Assembly: GCF_905475465.1 (NCBI RefSeq)
Contig: NC_062254.1
Coordinates: 2,810,001 to 2,874,000, forward strand
Length of the DNA: 64,000 nucleotides
Direction of reading: 5' to 3'
Source of the DNA: Pieris napi
Lineage: Eukaryota; Arthropoda; Insecta; Lepidoptera; Pieridae
Shown piece by piece: positions 53,900 through 64,000 of this stretch. Position 1 is the stretch's first letter; each line of letters begins with the position of its first letter. A program made the position numbers and the translations under genes. The notes under the pieces are model-generated. The model ran no database searches, was not told the DNA's origin, and saw only the letters and a program-made list of their open reading frames with translations.

Positions 53900-55290
53900 G
53901 CTAACAATTTTTTTTAGTGTTCATATAGTTTACTCATGTGTAAAACTAAAGCTATAAGCAACTTCCGCGTACACGATAAATCTTTACCACTATAAAGGTT
54001 GTTATATGGTTTCGGTCAAAGGTAGGATTAAGCTATTAATTCTACTAACTATAAGACCTATAATGTCTAAGTAAGTGCTTAGTAATGTTAACCCTTAATA
54101 CAAAAGACTTAAATACATATTTACATATTATGGAATATAAACCATTCAAATTTAGATATTAATTCTGGCTTCATTATTGTTGAATTTTATCGGTTCGCGG
54201 TTCTTAATTCTGAATACATTTCTAAAATCACGTTTGTTTTCGTTAGAAACCTTTCTTAATTTGTCGCAAATTATTTATTGTTTTTTAGGACAACTTATTC
54301 CGTTTTATTCCTTAAGCATTTATGTCCTTTGTATTTAAATGAAGGATCTTGTATTCATCTTTTCTGTTCTTGTTAGCACCCCCCGATTTCAGGTGTATTA
54401 ATTTAGTCGTAATCATCCAGTAGTTCCGTGATAGTCTAGTGATTAGACTGTTCAACAGAAACTCTTATATTTAATACGAGGAATTTTTTATTCAACAAGA
54501 CCCTACATACGCTAAACCAGCCAATTTCGAAACGTTATATTATCTTATCACACATCAAAGTATCACGCGAAGTTTCAAGTGTTTAGGTATTATTTATTCA
54601 TCATGATTATTTGGGAGAGGATTTCTTTGCTTTCTAAAACAATTGTTGTTGGGCGACATTATCTTAGAATATCTCATTTTGTTTGAATCAGCAAGATGAT
54701 TGATAAACTGTAACTTAACAGGATTTGTGTAGAATGTATTTTACTAGAATGTTTTACTGAAATTAGATAGTTATGAGCCTAGAAGGTGATTCATTTATCC
54801 TGGCCAAATTAAATTGTAAATTTCATGAAACGTTTGGCCATTTATCACAAATTGATAAATTTTATGATCGGACTACGGCATACTGACTACGAAATTATGT
54901 TCTTTGTTATATTTTTAATGAAAAGGTATAACTGTATACATAATATATATTTCAAGCGTATCTATGAGGATATATTTAATACACATTAAGTTATATATAT
55001 CGTTATATTTTGTTTTAATACAAAAGAACTTGACATATTTATCATGTTAATTTAAAACAATTATGTATTAGTCAGCACGTGATACTGATAACATTGTTAA
55101 CAGGTACAGATAACTAGTATTTATGAGAGTATAGTAAAATATTAATTATCTTTTTTATATGACCTCTCATCCACAAGTCTTAGGCAGTATTGCCTTTCTG
55201 TTTAATTTTGAGGGAACTCTTCTACTGCGGACTTCACATCTCGTTAGTTTGCAAAAGGAATTACCTATATGACTGTGGAAGACTTCTAGC
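53900..55290. other. Intronic, no feature recognised
   Basis: AT-rich, with no coding block or shared repeat. Confidence 0.35.
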
Positions 55291-55297
55291 CATCAAG

Positions 55298-55627
55298 TGT
55301 ATATGTCACCGTAAAATTGTAAAAACCGTTATATTGTAATCTATCTCGCGAGATTGTAAACTGTCGAAATATTGTGAACCTCAACGAACTGCTTACAAAT
55401 TAACGTATTATTATTCGGTAGTTATATGAAATTGTTGGGAAGTAAAATTAATCTGTAACTGACCAAAGAAGTTTGAATGATAACTAAGTTAGTGTAGTAC
55501 AATCTACCGAATAATAATACGTTAAATTGTAAGCAGTACGCTGAGGTTCACAATCTTTCGACAGTTTATAATCTCGCGAGATAGATTACAATCTAACGGT
55601 GTTTACAATTTTACGTTAACATATACA
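55298..55627. mobile_element. MITE/foldback with ~124-bp arms
   Basis: Left arm 55298-55421 and right arm 55504-55627 are inverted, sharing TCTATCTCGCGAGATTG / TCTCGCGAGATAGATTAC and ACGTATTATTATTCGGTAG / CTACCGAATAATAATACG. The spacer is ~82 bp. It contains two TCTCGCGAGA palindromes. Non-coding, superfamily unknown. Confidence 0.75.
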
Positions 55628-56045
55628 TAACCTTATAAAGTAACAGACACTTAATATTGATTATGACTAAAATTCGTTAAATTAAGTTTTATTTATACTA
55701 AGAATCGAAATTAAACAGAACAATTTGAAACTTGATAATTGGCGTCTAACATTAATATTATTGGATTTTTTTCAAGTTTTGCATTCCCATTATGGTTTCT
55801 GTATTAACTAATGGCGTCTTAATATTTGTATACGATTTAAGGCCGCCCCTGGATTGGTCCTATCCATGGATAATGCCAGTAGACTGGCTAGTGTGTAGCC
55901 GGCGTTTTACGAAGCAGTGTGCTGGTTTGGATAAAAGTGGTTTCCAATGTTAAGTTCAGGTTCTGGATTGGAATACTGTTATATTTCCTGAGGCTATATT
56001 TAATTCTATTGTATATATACAATTTAGTAATTTTAATGTAAAAAA

Positions 56046-56312
56046 TAAATCAGTGGCGCTACAACCTTTTTAGGTCTTGGACTAAGATTTCTGAATCTGT
56101 TTCATGATCATTTAGGCAAGTAGGTGATCAGCCTCCAGTGCCTGACACACGCCATCGACTTTTGGGTCTAAGACATGTCGGTTTCCTTCACCGTTCGAGC
56201 AAATGTTAAATGCGCACATAGAAAGAAAGTCCATTGGTGCACAGCCGGGGATCAAACCTACGACCTCGGGTATGAGAGTCGCACGTTGAAGCCACTAGGC
56301 CAACAGTGCTCA
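56046..56312 (-). mobile_element. tRNA-derived SINE, full copy, reverse
   Basis: Inverse tail CAGTGGCGCTACAACCTTTT, body 'GTGCCTGACACACGCCATCG', inverse B box GGGGATCAAACC, inverse A box GAAGCCACTAGGCCAACA. Confidence 0.82.
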
Positions 56313-56429
56313 ATTTTAATGTAAAGAGCCTAAAATATGAAAATTCGCATAAATTAGAAATCAAAGTCTCTAGTATAAAAATACTGCGTGATCTAGAAGC
56401 CAGCTGGTTGCCGTCTAGTCTCATATAAT

Positions 56430-57247
56430 GGTGCGCTTACACGAGGGCAATAATTGCTCGGCGATACGAATGGACCGATCTGGAGCAATTAATGGAGCGA
56501 TTTCAATAAATTCAATAAATGTCAATAAATTATTTCGGCGATATTGCTTCTAATTGCTCCAGATATTTCATATCGCTCAATGTCGCAGATACGAATTGAC
56601 GAATATCCAATGGACTTGGAAATTCCTAGCAATTTTTGTATATGTCTCATTCGCACTTGTTTGTTTTGCGGCTTGCCGTCTTGCTTCCGCGGGGACAGCG
56701 AGAGGTCTAAATAATAATAATTTCTAATTACTTTATTCAAAAGTATGATCGTGACATTCTAGTAAAGTTTTTGAATAATATATTATCTAATTCTTGAAAA
56801 AAAAAAAAAACAATTAAATTAAAGAATTAAAGAAAAATTAAAAAAATCATAAATTAATAATTTAATTAATTAATTATTTTTTTCTTTAATTGTTTAATTT
56901 TATTTTTACAATGAAAATTGCGGCCTCTTTGCCAAAAACGATCGCACCCAGATTTGACGCACCAGACGCCTTTTCCTTTTCTTTCTTTTTTGTTTTTGAT
57001 TAATAATAAAAAAAAGCGCTACAAGTGGCCGCAGCAAGAAGAATGTCGTCCATAGCGAGCGAATACTGAAATGCTCGTGTATGACAGTATTGCCTAGTTG
57101 ATGAAGTTGTGCCATATCGCTCAATATTGTATTGCGCAGTATTGATGCTTGTTGCCGTTGCCGTAAATTGCTTGATGTAGTCGTGACGTCATAATTGACG
57201 AGTATTGACTGGAATTGAGCAATTTTAATTGCCCGTGTAAGCGCACC
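56430..57247 (-). mobile_element. PIF/Harbinger-like element, internally deleted
   Basis: Inverted termini GGTGCGCTTACACGAGGGCA / TTGCCCGTGTAAGCGCACC bound 818 bp. Subterminal GAGCAATTA/TAATTGCTC motifs recur on both sides. The - strand carries a transposase N-terminal relic (56906-57277). The immediate flanks (AAT and TTT) do not form a clean 3-bp duplication, so the exact ends may be off by a base or two. Confidence 0.7.
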
Positions 57248-57250
57248 TTT
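56906..57250 (-). pseudogene. Harbinger-type transposase N-terminal remnant
   Basis: The - frame includes LRQRQQASILRNTILSDMAQ, then QKQKRKKRKRRLVRQIWVRS and FLAKRPQFSL. The basic run followed by IWVRSFLAKRPQF matches the conserved start of PIF/Harbinger transposases ('WVRPWL-RR---G'). Downstream the sequence is A/T-rich filler without a DDE domain. The frame's first ~10 codons lie outside the terminus and are fortuitous. Confidence 0.6.
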
Positions 57251-57259
57251 ACAATTATG

Positions 57260-58340
57260 TAAAATTATATATAACACGTATCATCTATATAATCCGTTAA
57301 ACAACACAAGTGAAATTTCATATTGAATGTTCATAGAACCAATATCCACGGCATCCTTGGGCAGATGTTTTTTAAATTGGTATTTTTACAGATTCTGTAT
57401 AAAATGGCCTAGTAGTACTTATAAAACACAACGTATTTTATACGGTCAACCTAGGAGTTCAGGCACCGCTCATTTCAATTCTTCGCGAATATAACAGAAT
57501 AAACATAAGCTTGCTTGTTGCTTAGCTTAGCTTGACATATTCGGTAATGGGCTGATCAATTAAAAAAATTGTTAATCCTCTATCTAATACCTAATCCGCT
57601 GTTTTACTAGTATTTTTTCGCCTACCAATAAGCAAAAAAAATTTATTAATTAATATTTTTTAATTTTTTGTAACATTTATGTTTACCATAATTGTTATTT
57701 ATTTTAGATTAAATAACTTGTAACGTACTTTAGATATAGAATTATGTATGATATGGTGACCTTTAATAAATAATACGTATCACTCAGAAACATGTGTCTA
57801 AATTGTACATAATTAAGTTTTTAGTTTATAAGTTACATTGTAGGTAGGATGTGTTTACAATGCCCTACACGCATTTATGATAAGCAATTGAACGGTCTAT
57901 CTGCATTTTATCAGTTGTCAATATTGGTTTAACCGTGTCTGACCTAAAGTATTGGGTAGTTTAAACTAATCGGTTCAAGAAGATGAAGTTAGAAGTGCGA
58001 CATTGATTATTAAGAAATGTGTTTCGTTATATAATGGTTATTCATAAACGTACTGTATATATCAAAATATAAAGACCATGTAAGATCTTCGTTTATACTA
58101 GTAGTGGGTTTTCTACTGAGATATATTTTCGTTTTAATTACTTTTTAATAATGCGGTCTTTTGTGTCTCCTGTTAATTTGTATTAACACTGATGGAAGGA
58201 TAAAGAACAGGTTTTATAAAGTTTTATGTTCGAAGACAGTGAAGTGATTGATTTTGAACTGTACGTTTATAAATAGTTTGGCTTAGTTATATTAATAAGG
58301 TTAAATAAAGCCGAAAACTTATATAAGTGTGATTATCATC
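57260..58340. other. Upstream of the proximal Tret1-like first exon, no repeat recognised
   Basis: There is no coding block. A TATATAA at 58319-58326 is too close to the ATG at 58350 to be its TATA box. The promoter of this exon was not located. Confidence 0.35.
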
Positions 58341-58349
58341 AGATGCAGC

Positions 58350-58393
58350 ATGGCAAGCACTTCAAGTGATGGTGTGCCTTATTATGGTTCTGT
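58350..58393 (+). CDS. Tret1-like transporter, proximal first exon
   Basis: The ATG at 58350 (context CAGCATGGC) opens 14 codons plus GT before a GTAAGT donor. It encodes a Ser-rich cytoplasmic N-terminus containing PYYG. Its phase is identical to that of the distal exon at 45460, so the two are interchangeable. Confidence 0.68.
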
Positions 58394-61300
58394 GTAAGTT
58401 ATGTATAAGGCTATTATATATTTTGTTCGTAGTTAGTACACAAAGCTAGTTTTTTTGTAAATATGTTTTGCGAACTGCACGTGAAATTTCAAGTTTATTA
58501 GTTACGCTACTCGACACACTTATCAGTTTGGGACTAGATTATGGTATATTGGTTGCATAATTGTTTTCATTGCAATATATTATGTCTTTGTGATAAAATA
58601 ACACCTAGATCTTTCATTGTTTACGCCCGCGGAACACGAACTACGATTGTCACTTGTTTCTAGATTTATTAAAAATCGCGACATGAAATGGTTGGCTGAT
58701 TGTTATATAAAATGGCATCGCATTTAATTAGATTGAGATTAATTGAGATATTCATTTATGGAGAAAACGATATCTACATCCGAAATAACGTACATTTAAA
58801 AGTGTTTTTTAGGAATGTGTTTCCTTTTGAAAGGAGCATTTGATAATGGACGCACACCAATAATGTAGCGAATGTAAACATATTCAATAGGAAGGCTAGC
58901 CTTTACTAATTTTGTGATTAAAACCACTTTATCAAGAAAAACTTCTGGAATAAGCGATTGAACTTGGGTTTTGTCCTTAGACGTTATCATATTAAAATTA
59001 GGGACTCATTGGGTGATAGATATTCTGGAGTAATGGGTTATGGGAGTCGATCTACCGCGGCTTCATTCAACGCTGCGTGTGCGCATGTATGTCCTTATGA
59101 GTTGTTAAATTTACCAATGACGTTTATACGCAATATATACGTAATCGGATTGCAAGTTGTCGGTTTATCGTCTAATTAGAACAATTGATAATGGCCATCA
59201 TTTTGGCTCATTTCCTTTGAGTTTGATCTACAATGACCGTAGCTAAACACTCTCGTACTAGGTTGAAATGGTATGTTTTCCTATAGTATTAAGATGGTTT
59301 GCTATGTTTGTCTACCTAATATACAGGATAGCCAAAAAGTCGTGGAACAAACGCAAATAGGGGATAGATGAGGTCATCAGCTGCAAAAAATTGTTATACA
59401 GGGAGGTCTCTAAGCTCAACCCCTGCTGATTTATAATTTATTTTGCGTTTTTATAAGAAAATTGACTTTTACTAATTCTTATTCAAATTCGAAAAGATCT
59501 ACGTCCTATATCTTTTTCATAATATCCACTAGATTGGTACTGATGAGTACTTGCTTTAGACATACTATTTATAGTTGTTTTCATCTACCCTTTACGATCA
59601 ACCCCTATTTTTTATTTGTTAGTTAAAAACTTATAACTTGAACTCTGAGGTTTATTTACAGAACAATCACAGAAAAACCTAAAAAGTTTTTGGGGTAGCA
59701 TAGCAAAATGTTCCATGTTGGTATGTACTATAATGGTAGGCTAGGCATTAAGTAGAAACGAAGTTCGTGGAGGCAGCTAGTAAAAGTATAAAATAAAAGC
59801 AAAAAAAGAATAGTGAATACGTTTTTATAATTGTATCGAGGTTGTAGTTTTTGAGTTTTTAATATTTTTGTTAGTCAGTCGTGTCATTCTTCGCTCCTGA
59901 TGAAATAATTATACACGTGATCATATGCTTTATAAAATTAAATATTCAATTTAATGACACAATTATCGTTGCCGAAATGAATCTATGTCTAATTCATTTC
60001 TTAGGCTAACATATAACGTGTTTACATTATGATGGTTAGAAAAGTGTCCCAAGGTGAATGTAATTAATCAAGAATTATTAGATTTGCATAGTAGGGGTTG
60101 GACCTTGTGACATAATGAAATATATATGCAAATAATCTTAACTATTTTTATATATCTTATCGCATTTGTTATTTTTAAAGTATGTGTGACCTCGTGGTTT
60201 AATTTGAAATCAGTCAATTGCATTTCTCTTGTGTAAGAACAAAAGTTAAACATCAATCATGAAAAATAAATTTACATACAGATTAATGATACGTGATAAT
60301 GATTGTGAAATCGTTGACGTGTTTATTTGTTTGGGAGTACGCGATTGAGATAAGCTCTCTGCTGCTTCTTAAATTACAAAGTAACTGGACAGAATTAAAA
60401 ATAGATTTGGAGACCTATGCCCTTATTAATATTAACTTAATCAGAGCGATTGCAATGTTTTTCGTTTTGTTTCCTTCTGTGAAATTTTAATTACATTGTA
60501 ATGAAAAGAGACTGTGATAGAATGGTGTAATTAGACTGATTTAGTTTAAATTAAGATTTATTTATTAACATTGCACCGTATTTTTTATACGGTTGGCAAA
60601 CACAATTATGACCAAAATAAATAAATACAGGTGTCCCAAAGTTTTGGGACATGAAGGAGCAGTACCTTTAATACCGTAGATAGGCTATTTTACTGAAAGA
60701 AGACTTTGTTATTTTTAAAAGTTAGTAATTCAGCCCTGCGATTCTGTAACTCACTTTTCGAACTCACTTGGCATTCTGAAAAGGTGGCAGCTTGTAGTTT
60801 ATTGTTTATCAGAATGCCAAATCATAAAATGACTGCTTCACGACTGATTTGAGAGAGACCGCCGATGCGAAAACCGCTATGTGAGTTCGAAAAGTGAGTT
60901 ACAGAATCCCAGGGCTGCATTCAAGAATTTCTAAAAATTACTTGCCTCGTCTGGGAATCGATCCGACTTAAATGTAAAAACACCCTTACTTTTATGATGC
61001 CAATCGAAAGAATGGCCAAAAACTAATAAAGAAACATAGTATTTTAAAAGAAAGGAACAGCGTGAAATTAGTCATTATAATCAAATTAAAAACTTGTGTC
61101 TTCCATATAATTTTTATGCAAAATTTAATTCAGAATTACATTGGTATATACATTACAATAACATGTTATATCTAGAAACAAAGAACAATAACGATAAAAC
61201 TCACACCTTTAACAGGAAAACATAAATAATAACTATTACTAATAAAATTGTTACTAACTATACTTTGATTTAAGAAGCAAGAATTATAAATAACTTATGG

Positions 61301-63798
61301 CATAATTTTGGAAAATTGACCTTTGTAAATTTAGTTGAAATAACTAACTGCATGGAAACACAGTAACCGTAATGTAGAAATTCAAATATGTTCTAACAAT
61401 GGTAAAAAAAAACAATCCAAATCAAATATTTGCACTATTTGATTGATAACTGAATAAAATCTCAAGCCTATCCAACCGTTAAACTTAAAAACAAAATATG
61501 TTTATTATGGAACATAAGATACATGTATCACTTATTCCACGTCATTAAATTTGAATTTGTAGGCATTCCTACTCATCGGCAAAGAAGACAGAGGGAAAAG
61601 AGAGAAAAAGCCGGCGTAAAAAACTCTCGGTACTCTTACCAAGCAAGTGCACTGCGTTTATTAAATAAGACTTAAGTCAAGGGCCATTTTCTTCTATAGA
61701 CATTATTTGATTGTCGTTGCCCTACTTATAAACTTCTACGGCTCGTAGCACTAGTACGTATTTGCGTTCGTGAAGTTTTAAAATAATCCAATGTAGTTTT
61801 TGTAACATTATTCCATTGGAAGATGGTTTTGACATTAAAATGCATTTAAAATCGATTTTTACATTATTTACTTTTGTTTTGAGAAGGAAGAAGCTGCATC
61901 GCATTGTCGAATTATATCGAATTATATTTTGCGTATAAAACAGTTTAAACAAAACATCTCTCACTGGTACAATAATAATAATAAAGTCATTTAATCATTT
62001 AGGTACAATTTGTACTCTTATGCATGTCAACTCCCCATCTTACAGCGGCACTAGTGCCCACACATTGTCATCGTCTATGAATTCCCGAACAGTGTAATAT
62101 CCTCCCTTTGTTAGGGTTTGAATAAACTTCTACGGCTCGTAGCACTAGGTAGTTTTGATATTATTCATTTCCCGGAAGCGAATACCAAACCTTATCAGTC
62201 ACGGGACAAACAATAATTGTTGGGGGTGTTGACAGTTGACCTTGATAACCTTTCTGAGTCATATTTACTTGCGGATCAATTAATGTTATTGAATTGTGAA
62301 TGTGTTGTTATGTCTGCATATTAACCACGTGTTAAGGTCCTTGCATCTGATATGTGACTTATCTGAGGTTTTAATTTTCCTATTTTTTTTAAATAAAAAG
62401 GTCTCTTTCTTATAAAATGGTTTCATTTGGGAATGAGTTGCAGTATAATTTACTTGTTGCCATATTAATTTTGGTCAAAATTGTACAAAACAGTATAAAA
62501 AATACGGTGCAATGTTAATAAATATATCTTAATATAAACTAAGTTTAATTACACCATTCTATCACTGTCTCTTTTTATTACAATGAAATTACAATTTTAC
62601 AGAAAGAAACAAACAAATATAAAACCCGGGCTCTTCTTGAGAAAATCTCAAACCAAATATAAAATTAGATATTTTATTTTGTTCTTATCTAGAATTCAAG
62701 ATACATACTTTCGATTAATATGCGAAGACTTATCTGATTTCTATTATATGACTGTAATCTTAAAAGATAGTGTCCCGTGATTGGAGTTATAAAATAAGAC
62801 ATTTTTGTATAATATGTTAGAAATGAAATTGTAAGGAAGATTATTTTATGATCTCTTATGACTAAATCAAAATACAACTCTGACACAGAAGGCAAAGGTG
62901 GTTAAAGAAATAACGTTTATTTATTTATTTCGTAACAAAAATTATATACAAACAATTACACTAAAATATAACCAAAGATGGAATACATAATATTTACAAA
63001 AAGGTGCAAACATTTATGAAAGGGATAAAAAGTAAAAAATATTCTATACATTTTGCTAAGTAATACCTAATTTGACTGGCGTGAAGGTGTGTATGTGGGG
63101 TGTGCTCATGATGCAGGTGATTTTGCGTTATGGATATTCTTAATACTATTTATATTCCGACATAGCTTAAACAAGTCAAGGCTTAAATATTGATCGTTGT
63201 ATGTCCGGGTTGTGCAACGTTAAAACTGTAAACTGTATCCCTGGAGGTAGGAAATATGTATATGGGCTTATCGTATTGCTATGGAATTAAATCATTTATT
63301 TATTGTTAGCGTGTTTAGATGTTATAATTATAGGTTAAGCATTTTATTACAGTTTCTTATAATTTGCTATGTAGTTGAAAATTCTTATTTTGCTACCAAT
63401 GTGCACTTCTCGTAACTATTACTACTCGTTTTTACCAGTCTCCTAGTATATATATAGTGTATATATAGTATATATATATATATAGTGTTGTTGCCAGTGT
63501 TAAAACGGCTTTAAAACTCAGTTCTTAACGGTAATCTGTCTTTTCAGAAGCGATGCCACGCCCTTCATTAAAAATGGAGTCAAAGCTACAATTACGAAAA
63601 CGCCAGAAAAGCCTCCAAAGGAGAAACCAGGGAAAGAAGGAAGAGGGAAGGCTTTTAAGCAAATAGTCGCGGCTTTGATTGTCAACTTGGGGACTATTAA
63701 TACTGGTATGGCGTTTGGATTTTCCGCGACGGCGCTGCCGCAACTGAAGAGTGGTAATTCAACTCTGACGATTACTGAAAGTGAGGCCAGTTGGATTG
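58350..63798 (+). CDS. Tret1-like: Facilitated trehalose (sugar) transporter, Tret1-like, 5' part
   Basis: Tret1 proteins are 12-helix major-facilitator sugar transporters that move trehalose across plasma membranes. Two coding exons, 58350-58393 and 63548-63798, join in phase (GT + A = Val). The product starts MASTSSDGVPYYGSV, then SDATPFIKNGVKATITKTPE, a Lys/Pro-rich cytoplasmic stretch. The first membrane helix follows: FKQIVAALIVNLGTINTGMA, FGFSATALPQLKS. The exon ends ITESEASWIG at a GTAAGC donor, matching the 'T-(E)EASWIGS' boundary before helix 2. The remaining ~10 helices and sugar-porter motifs lie beyond the window. The subfamily name rests on the helix 1/EASWIG block, so another SLC2-like sugar porter remains possible. 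Confidence 0.75.
59690..59780 (+). mobile_element. Helitron-like 3' end, second family
   Basis: It ends 'AACGAAGTTCGTGGAGGCAG' then CTAG followed by T, with ACGAAGTTCGT forming the subterminal hairpin. The inner blocks ('GCATAGCAAAATGTTCC', 'TGTTGGTATGT') match the reverse copy at 7450-7565. Residual 'TTTACGATCAACCCC' of the first Helitron family lies nearby at ~59590. Confidence 0.5.
60487..60592 (+). repeat. ~105-bp inverted repeat, left arm
   Basis: 'ATAGAATGGTGTAATTA' and 'TTAACATTGCACCGTATTTT' recur inverted at 62489-62592. A diverged relative may lie near 31365-31960. Confidence 0.55.
60731..60917. mobile_element. Foldback element, copy 2 of the 8919 family, left arm deleted
   Basis: It begins CAGCCCTGCGATTCTGTAAC and ends GAATCCCAGGGCTG. 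The right arm is complete ('AAATGACTGCTTCACGACTG') but the left arm lacks ~60 bp, so only the outer 35 bp and a short central segment pair. Confidence 0.72.
60930..61550. other. Intronic, no feature recognised
   Basis: AT-rich, no coding block. Confidence 0.35.
61975..62130 (-). mobile_element. LINE ORF2 C-terminal fragment with (TTA)n tail
   Basis: The - frame reads TLTKGGYYTVREFIDDDNVW, ALVPL, stop, then a short UTR ending in TTATTATTATT. The 'Y-T--EF--D' end is typical of CR1/Jockey-like ORF2 C-termini. Adjacent 61560-61640 ('GCCGGCGTAAAAAACTCTCG') may belong to a related 3' UTR. Confidence 0.55.
62489..62592 (-). repeat. ~105-bp inverted repeat, right arm
   Basis: Inverted partner of 60487-60592, sharing AAAATACGGTGCAATGTTAA and TAATTACACCATTCTAT. 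Confidence 0.55.
62920..63270. repeat. Dispersed repeat, paired with 3410-3710
   Basis: 'ATAACCAAAGATGGAATACA', 'GTATGTGGGGTGTGCTCATG' and 'CCTGGAGGTAGGAAATATG' occur in the same order as in the other copy. Confidence 0.45.
63447..63484. repeat. TATA microsatellite
   Basis: Interrupted (TA)n with AGTG breaks, just upstream of the common Tret1-like exon. Confidence 0.85.
63548..63798 (+). CDS. Tret1-like transporter, common exon with helix 1
   Basis: It follows the acceptor CTGTCTTTTCAG and ends at GTAAGC. It encodes SDATPFIKNGVKATITKTPE, the Lys/Pro-rich EKPPKEKPGKEGRGKAFKQI, then helix 1 and the TITESEASWIG boundary. The donor leaves one base (G) for the next, unseen exon. The - strand frame at 63525-63743 is its shadow. 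Confidence 0.82.
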
Positions 63799-63929
63799 GT
63801 AAGCATATATTTTCAATTAATTAATATATACAAACATATTTACAGGGAGTCTCGTCAATATAATTAAATAAAGGAATAAAAATAATAAATCGTTATTATT
63901 TTTATTCCTTTTATTTAATTTATTTTGTA

Positions 63930-64000
63930 CTAGCTGGTACCTGCGACTTCATCTGCGGATTAAAATAATATTTGTCCAAATTATGTGTGTTAAAGACATA
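63930..64000 (-). mobile_element. Helitron-like 3' end, second family, runs off the window
   Basis: CTAGCTGGTACCTGCGACTT, reversed, gives a GCAGATGAAGTCGC hairpin-like block then CTAG followed by T, as in the copy ending at 59780. Confidence 0.35.

Noticed and set aside
58319..58326. TATATAA as TATA box of the exon at 58350
   Set aside because: A start site ~30 bp downstream would fall on the ATG itself, leaving no leader.

Overview
This is a nuclear genomic window from an insect, almost certainly a lepidopteran (moth or butterfly). It is AT-rich, has introns with GT-AG junctions, and is crowded with the short interspersed repeats typical of moth genomes: tRNA-derived SINEs, CTAG-ended Helitrons, foldback elements and 3' stubs of non-LTR retrotransposons. 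There are no operons, no CRISPR array and no convincing tRNA or rRNA gene.

Two host genes can be supported, both on the + strand. (1) A cystinosin (lysosomal cystine/H+ symporter) gene runs from a coding first exon at 11693 to alternative last exons at 24543-24585 and 29761-29872. Seven shared coding exons join in perfect phase and carry the two PQ-loops. Either last exon keeps the frame, giving predicted proteins of 394 or 417 residues with different cytoplasmic tails. (2) The 5' part of a Tret1-like facilitated trehalose/sugar transporter gene lies at the right end. A common exon at 63548-63798 carries the cytoplasmic N-terminus and first membrane segment. Two candidate first exons, at 45460-45473 and 58350-58393, both splice to it in phase. 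The rest of the gene is beyond the window.

Layout. 1-11,600: intergenic, with MITEs, LINE stubs, a 110-bp-arm foldback and a short non-LTR copy with target-site duplications. 11,677-30,100: cystinosin, whose introns hold two tandem Helitrons and an inverted third, SINEs, a PIF/Harbinger relic nested inside a Penelope terminal hairpin, and (between the two last exons) a Penelope-like element reduced to its GIY-YIG endonuclease between 251-bp inverted arms. 30,600-45,000: intergenic, with a Ginger-like integrase transposon (32974-34435), a composite inverted pair of MITEs (34930-36441), SINEs, an RTE-like LINE end and a Jockey/CR1-like LINE with reverse transcriptase (42822-44690). 45,280-64,000: the Tret1-like locus, with a long first intron holding a 618-bp-arm foldback (50829-52177), several MITEs and a second Harbinger relic.

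The two genes have unrelated biochemical roles (lysosomal cystine export; trehalose movement across the plasma membrane). What they share here is that each appears to use alternative terminal exons that change only a cytoplasmic tail. Everything else is transposable-element biology, much of it non-autonomous and hairpin-forming. Boundaries of old repeats are approximate.
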